Origin: Oscillospiraceae bacterium | Lineage (GTDB): Bacteria > Bacillota > Clostridia > Oscillospirales > Ruminococcaceae | Length of the DNA stretch: 64,000 bases | Direction of reading: 5' to 3' | Assembly: GCA_022835495.1 (NCBI GenBank) | Contig: BQOK01000001.1 | Span: forward strand, 434,001-498,000 | In this document: piece after piece, positions 60,118-64,000 of the stretch | How the letters are laid out: every line of letters begins with the position of its first letter | How positions within the stretch are numbered: position 1 is the stretch's first letter | Position numbers and translations under genes: made by a program | Notes under the pieces: generated by a model | Database searches by the model: none | Seen by the model: only the letters and a program-made list of their open reading frames with translations | What the model was told of the DNA's origin: nothing

Positions 60118-60801
60118 ATGCAGTACGAGATTCAGGGCGATACTTTACCCGTGGTCATTTGCAGCCTGGAGCAGGGAGAAGCCATGATTACCGAGCGGGG
60201 CTCGATGGCGTGGATGAGCCCCAACATGAAAATGGACACCACCTCCGGCGGGGGGCTGGGCAAGGCGTTTGGGAGGATGCTCTCGGGGGACTCGATCTTC
60301 CAGAATACATACACCGCCCAGAACGGCCCAGGGCTCATTGCGTTTGCATCCAGCTTTCCCGGCAGCATTCAGGCCTTCACTGTGGCCCGGGGGCAGGAGT
60401 ATATTTTGCAGAAAAAGGCGTTTTTGGCCGCGGAGACCGGGGTGGAGCTGTCGGTCCATTTTCAGAAGAAGGCGGGCGCGGGCCTGTTTGGCGGCGAGGG
60501 CTTTATTTTGCAGAGAGTGGCCGGGCAGGGCGTGGTGTTTGCCGAGTTCGACGGCCACGTGGTGGAATATGAGCTGGCGGCCGGCCAGCAGATGGTGATC
60601 GACAGCGGATACCTGGCGGCTATGAGCGCAAGCTGCCAGATCGATATCCAGGCGGTGCCGGGGCTGAAAAACATGATGCTGGGCGGCGAAGGGATCTTTA
60701 ATACCGTGCTCACCGGCCCGGGGCATATCTGGCTGCAGACCATGCCGATCAGCAGCGTGGCAGGCGCGCTGCGGCCCTATTTCCCCAGCACAAATTCCTG
60801 A
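60118..60801 (+). CDS. AIM24/TIGR00266 family protein
   Basis: 227 residues. Begins QYEIQGDTLPVVICSLEQGE and contains WMSPNMKMDTTSGGGLGKAFG and GEGFILQRVAGQGVVFAEFDG (adjoining blocks), the pattern of the AIM24-like beta-prism family (bacterial YwcD/TIGR00266 type). Cytosolic, function unknown; the yeast relative is mitochondrial. AAAAGGAGG precedes the ATG. Sandwiched between two SGNH paralogues. Confidence 0.9.
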   Translation: MQYEIQGDTLPVVICSLEQGEAMITERGSMAWMSPNMKMDTTSGGGLGKAFGRMLSGDSIFQNTYTAQNGPGLIAFASSFPGSIQAFTVARGQEYILQKKAFLAAETGVELSVHFQKKAGAGLFGGEGFILQRVAGQGVVFAEFDGHVVEYELAAGQQMVIDSGYLAAMSASCQIDIQAVPGLKNMMLGGEGIFNTVLTGPGHIWLQTMPISSVAGALRPYFPSTNS

Positions 60802-60864
60802 CGGGGCAGGGGCGCGGGCAATACAGCACAGGGCGCGGGAAGGCCGCGCCGGGGAGAGGAAAGA

Positions 60865-61854
60865 ATGGGCAACTATCGTGAATTCCGGCAGCAGACCAGG
60901 CAAAAGCGCCGCAAAAGGGCGCTGCGCCGCCTGCTGGCGTTTTTGCTGGCGGCGCTGGCTGTTTTGGGGCTTGCCTGGGTGATCACCTGGGCTATTGAGC
61001 GGGTCGGGGGCGGCGGATCGGGCGCGCCCTCGGGCCCGGCCGCCAGCGAGGGCCAGACCGGCCTTGTGGGCAGCGTGCTGGCGCCCCTGCCCATGCAGGT
61101 GGAGCAGGGCGGCACGGCCTGGCAGAGCGTGGGCCCGGTGCGGCAGACCGGAGGGTATACCGTGGTGAGCCCCGGGGCCGCCGCCCTGACACTGCCCGAG
61201 CGGGGCCTTGTGGACAACAGCTATTTTGCCGACGCCGTGTTTTTGGGCGACAGCGTGACCGAGGGGCTGGACACCTATGCAAACCCGGTGAAAGGGGTCG
61301 CGGCGGTGTACGGCTACCGCAGCGCCGGGCCCAGCGCCATTCTGAACCGCACCAGCCTGCACAATTTTGCCACCGAGACGGACGAGATCGCCCTGGACAA
61401 GATCGCCGAGCGCGCGCCCAAGCGGCTGTATATCCTGTTGGGGGCCAACGCCCTGGCGCGGGACGGCGAGGCCGAGGAGAACGCCTTTTTGGCCTACTAC
61501 GGCCAGATGCTGGATCTGATCCGCGAGACGCTGGGCGAAGGCGTGACGATTTATGTGCAGGCTATGACGCCGGTGCGGCCCGAATACACCCAAAAGGCCG
61601 CGGGCCTTTATAAAGAGCGTATTTTGCGGGTGAACGACCAGCTGGCAAGGCTGGCGGACGAAAAAAACTGCCCCTTTGTGGACTTGTACAGCGTGCTGGC
61701 GGACGAAAACGGCGATCTGCGGGAGGACTATTCGGCCGACGGGCTGCACATGAACGCCGCGGGCTACAGCGCCTGGGTGAACTACCTGGCCGCCCACACG
61801 GTCTACAGCGCCTCGAACCCGTACCTTGCGGGCAGCCCCTATTATAAAAGCTGA
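60865..61854 (+). CDS. membrane-anchored SGNH hydrolase, paralogue 2
   Basis: 329 residues, same layout as the gene at 58,999: basic start (NYREFRQQTRQKRRKRALRR), membrane helix LLAFLLAALAVLGLAWVIT, linker, then FLGDSVTEGLDTY, YILLGANALARDGEAEENAF and DGLHMNAAGYSAW. The two share their order of blocks, the Ala in block III and the C-terminal tail NPYLAGSPYYK, so they are duplicates around the AIM24 gene. The different linkers suggest separate partners. Confidence 0.85.
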   Translation: MGNYREFRQQTRQKRRKRALRRLLAFLLAALAVLGLAWVITWAIERVGGGGSGAPSGPAASEGQTGLVGSVLAPLPMQVEQGGTAWQSVGPVRQTGGYTVVSPGAAALTLPERGLVDNSYFADAVFLGDSVTEGLDTYANPVKGVAAVYGYRSAGPSAILNRTSLHNFATETDEIALDKIAERAPKRLYILLGANALARDGEAEENAFLAYYGQMLDLIRETLGEGVTIYVQAMTPVRPEYTQKAAGLYKERILRVNDQLARLADEKNCPFVDLYSVLADENGDLREDYSADGLHMNAAGYSAWVNYLAAHTVYSASNPYLAGSPYYKS

Positions 61855-61855
61855 G

Positions 61856-61888
61856 AAAAAGCCCCCGTGCACACTGCACGGGGGCTTT
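61856..61888. terminator. bidirectional terminator
   Basis: AAAAGCCCCCGTGC, ACACT loop, GCACGGGGGCTTT; between paralogue 2 and fhs, which converge. Confidence 0.85.
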
Positions 61889-61906
61889 GGCGTGTGGAAA
61901 AGGCGC

Positions 61907-63568
61907 TCAGAACAGGCCGGTGATGCGGCCGGTTTCGTCCACATCAATGGATTCGGCCGCCGGCTTTTTGGGCAGGCCGGGCATGGTCATGATGCTGCCC
62001 ATGATGACCACCACAAAGCCCGCGCCCGCCGAGAGGCGGACGTCCCGCACGGTCATGGTAAAGCCCTCGGGCGCGGCCAGCAGCTTGGGGTCGTCGCTGA
62101 AGGAATACTGGGTCTTGGCGATGCACACCGGCAGCCCGCCGTAGCCCATGGCCTCGATCTCGGCCAGGGCCTTTTGGGCGGGGGCGCTGAAGGTCACGCC
62201 CGCCGCGCGGTAGACCTTTTTGCACACCGCTTCCACCTTGGCCTTTAAGGGCGCATCGTCCGGGTAAGCAAAATTTACCTGGGCGCCGGGCTGCAGCACG
62301 CTGAGTACCGCCCGGGCCAGGGCAAGGCCGCCCTGGCCGCCCTTGGCGAACACCTCGGTGAGGGCGCAGGGAACGCCCAGATCGGCGCAGATTTCGCGCA
62401 GGCACTCGTGTTCTTCGGGGGTATCGGTGGGGAAGGCGTTGATGGCCACGCACACGGGCAGGCCGTAGTTCTGCATGTTCTCCACGTGGCGGCGCAGGTT
62501 GCCCGCGCCCTCTTTTAAGTACTCCACGCTGGGAACGCCCAGCTGGTCCTTGGGGCAGCCGCCGTGATGCTTGAGCGCCCGCACGGTGGCTACCACCACC
62601 ACGGCGCTGGGGGAAAGGCCCGCCTTGCGGCACTTGATGTCGAGGAATTTTTCGGCGCCGAGGTCCGCGCCGAAGCCCGCCTCGGTGACCACGTAATCCG
62701 CCAGGGAAAGGCTCAGCTTGGTGGCCATGACGCTGTTGCAGCCGTGGGCGATGTTGGCAAAGGGGCCGCCGTGGATGATGGCGGGGTTGTTTTCCAGCGT
62801 CTGCACCAGGTTGGGATCGAACGCATCCTTGAGCAGGGCGGTCATGGCGCCGGCCGCGCCAAGCTGCCCGGCGGTGACCGGCTCGCCTGCGTAGGTGTAG
62901 GCCACCACGATGCGGGAGAGGCGGGCTTTCAGGTCGGCAAGGTCGGTGGCAAGGCAGAAGATAGCCATGACCTCGCTGGCCACGGTAATGTCGAAGCCGT
63001 CTTCGCGGGGGGTGCCGTTCACCTTGCCGCCCAGGCCGTCGGTCACAAAGCGGAGCTGGCGGTCGTTCATGTCCACACAGCGCTTCCAGGTGACCCGGCG
63101 GGGGTCGATGTTCAACGGGTTGCCCTGGTAGATGCTGTTGTCCACCAGGGCGGCCAGCAGGTTGTTGGCCGCGCCGATGGCGTGCAGATCGCCGGTGAAG
63201 TGGAGGTTGATGTCTTCCATGGGGACCACCTGGGCATAGCCGCCGCCCGCGGCGCCGCCCTTGATGCCGAATACGGGGCCAAGGCTCGGCTCCCGCAGGC
63301 AGAGCATGGTTTTTTTGCCCAGGGCGTTCAGCGCGTCGGCAAGGCCGGTGCTGACGGTGGTCTTGCCCTCGCCCGCCGGGGTGGGGCTGATGGCGGTGAC
63401 CAGGATCAGCTTGCCCTGCCCGGCCGAGCGTTTTGCCAGCCGGTGGTCGATCTTGGCCTTGTAGCGGCCGTACAGGCTGATTTCATCCTCCGCGAGGCCC
63501 AGCTGGGCCGCGATTTCAGCAATGGGCTTGAGCGAGGCTTCCTGTGCGATCTGGATATCCGTTTTCAT
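61907..63568 (-). CDS. fhs: formate-tetrahydrofolate ligase
   Basis: 553 residues, the normal length. ATP-dependent synthesis of 10-formyl-THF from formate. P-loop [16 protein letters not shown], then [20 protein letters not shown] (family signature region), [14 protein letters not shown] and [14 protein letters not shown]. It supplies formyl groups to PurN and AICAR transformylase using formate from PflB. The ATG at 63568 is chosen; one five codons earlier overlaps the likely ribosome site. Confidence 0.96.
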   Translation of the reverse strand: MKTDIQIAQEASLKPIAEIAAQLGLAEDEISLYGRYKAKIDHRLAKRSAGQGKLILVTAISPTPAGEGKTTVSTGLADALNALGKKTMLCLREPSLGPVFGIKGGAAGGGYAQVVPMEDINLHFTGDLHAIGAANNLLAALVDNSIYQGNPLNIDPRRVTWKRCVDMNDRQLRFVTDGLGGKVNGTPREDGFDITVASEVMAIFCLATDLADLKARLSRIVVAYTYAGEPVTAGQLGAAGAMTALLKDAFDPNLVQTLENNPAIIHGGPFANIAHGCNSVMATKLSLSLADYVVTEAGFGADLGAEKFLDIKCRKAGLSPSAVVVVATVRALKHHGGCPKDQLGVPSVEYLKEGAGNLRRHVENMQNYGLPVCVAINAFPTDTPEEHECLREICADLGVPCALTEVFAKGGQGGLALARAVLSVLQPGAQVNFAYPDDAPLKAKVEAVCKKVYRAAGVTFSAPAQKALAEIEAMGYGGLPVCIAKTQYSFSDDPKLLAAPEGFTMTVRDVRLSAGAGFVVVIMGSIMTMPGLPKKPAAESIDVDETGRITGLF

Positions 63569-63835
63569 GTGTGGAGATCCCATCCTTTCGTGGCGGTTTT
63601 CGGGGCGCGGCGGCCCGCCGCACAGGGCTGTGCGGCACAGAACCCGGCGCCCCGCTGCGCTTTTGCGTATACCATAATCCTAACAGAAGCGGCGGCAGGT
63701 TACAAGCGCAAAACCACAAGTCATACTTTGAAACGCCCCGCCCCCGGCCCGGCGCCGCTTTGCGGCGGAAAAGCACAGAGGGCAGGCGTCCGGCCCACCC
63801 TGCCAAAACAAAGGAGGGCGGGTTTTGCAGGGCAA
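63569..63835 (-). other. leader and intergenic region upstream of fhs
   Basis: No supported gene. It holds a palindrome GCCGCACAG/CTGTGCGGC (63616-63635) inside the predicted fhs leader and further GC-rich inverted repeats around 63735-63775. Confidence 0.4.
63677..63705 (-). promoter_or_regulatory. possible promoter of fhs
   Basis: Minus strand TTGTAA (63705-63700), 17-bp spacer, TAGGAT (63682-63677). Confidence 0.45.
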
Positions 63836-64000
63836 TTACAGGCCGGCGAGCTTTCTGACCGTGTTTGCCGTTCGGATGGTGAGCAAGCGGCCGCTCTTTG
63901 CGCTTGCCGTTTTGGACCACCAATTCGTTTTTTGATACTCCTTGCGGCTGAAAGACCAGAAGACCGCTTTTTGATAGGGCTCAATTTTTTCCAGTTCCTG
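63836..64000 (-). CDS. C-terminal end of an unrecognised protein (runs off right edge)
   Basis: The last 54 codons of a frame open to the window edge, ending at the TAA (63838-63836). The visible part is basic and aromatic (EKIEPYQKAVFWSFSRKEY, then WWSKTASAKSGRLL). I do not recognise a family. Base use is less GC-rich than in neighbours, which favours a real, possibly acquired, gene, but the fragment is short. Confidence 0.4.
   Translation of the reverse strand, partial: QELEKIEPYQKAVFWSFSRKEYQKTNWWSKTASAKSGRLLTIRTANTVRKLAGL

Noticed and set aside
63516-63923. A 135-codon minus frame upstream of fhs
   Set aside because: Overlaps the fhs start and promoter region and shows no coding features; the adjacent frame ending at 63836 is the better candidate.

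Overview
The window looks like a chromosomal segment of a GC-rich, anaerobic, Gram-positive gut-type Clostridia (Oscillospiraceae/Ruminococcaceae-like; this is inference from gene families, gene order and base composition). Coding is dense and mostly GC-rich. Typical signals are sigma-A promoters with 17-bp spacers, GGAGG ribosome sites, a glycyl-radical pyruvate formate-lyase, a fused large PurL and an ftsEX/M23/Ctp block. No rRNA, CRISPR array, transposase or integrase was recognised.

Layout. 1-4.0 kb: a lipoprotein start at the left edge, a DUF3783 protein and a coupled operon (SGNH hydrolase, condensation-like acyltransferase, zinc-ribbon membrane protein). 4.28-6.89 kb: an AT-rich island bracketed by a perfect 18-bp inverted repeat, with two convergent genes: a TIR/deoxyribosyltransferase-like protein and a family 2 glycosyltransferase. 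7.2-8.45 kb: DAHP synthase behind a Phe/Tyr leader-peptide attenuator. 8.5-9.9 kb: a PHP phosphatase and a YbaK-type deacylase. 10.0-23.9 kb: a candidate 6S RNA, then purE-C-F-M-N, a PurO-type IMP cyclohydrolase, AICAR transformylase, purD, purL, purB and a small tyrosine phosphatase. 24-30.4 kb: a ribbon-helix-helix/DUF6809 pair, an HD-GYP operon with a tiny peptide gene upstream, an FMN-binding protein, an RsuA-type pseudouridine synthase and a CdaR-type regulator. 30.5-34.8 kb: ftsE-ftsX-M23-small membrane protein-ctp. 34.9-44 kb: rsmA, an oxidoreductase, tRNA-Thr with a catalase remnant, a two-component system, a diguanylate cyclase, a zinc alcohol dehydrogenase and a ketopantoate reductase. 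44.1-46.3 kb: 5-formyl-THF cyclo-ligase and a D,D-carboxypeptidase. 46.5-54.1 kb: a surface-polysaccharide cluster. 54.2-57.4 kb: a ZTP riboswitch driving pflB-pflA. 57.5-64 kb: galE, two SGNH paralogues around an AIM24 protein, fhs and the end of an unrecognised gene.

How it fits together. The window encodes a whole set of PRPP-to-IMP enzymes plus a one-carbon circuit. PFL makes formate, Fhs charges it to 10-formyl-THF, PurN and AICAR transformylase use that, and the cyclo-ligase salvages 5-formyl-THF. The ZTP riboswitch upstream of pflB would sense a stalled AICAR transformylase step. The most unusual items are the inverted-repeat-bounded island, the aromatic leader-peptide attenuator, the 6S-like RNA upstream of purE, the tiny peptide with a structured leader upstream of the HD-GYP gene, and the SGNH-AIM24-SGNH cassette.
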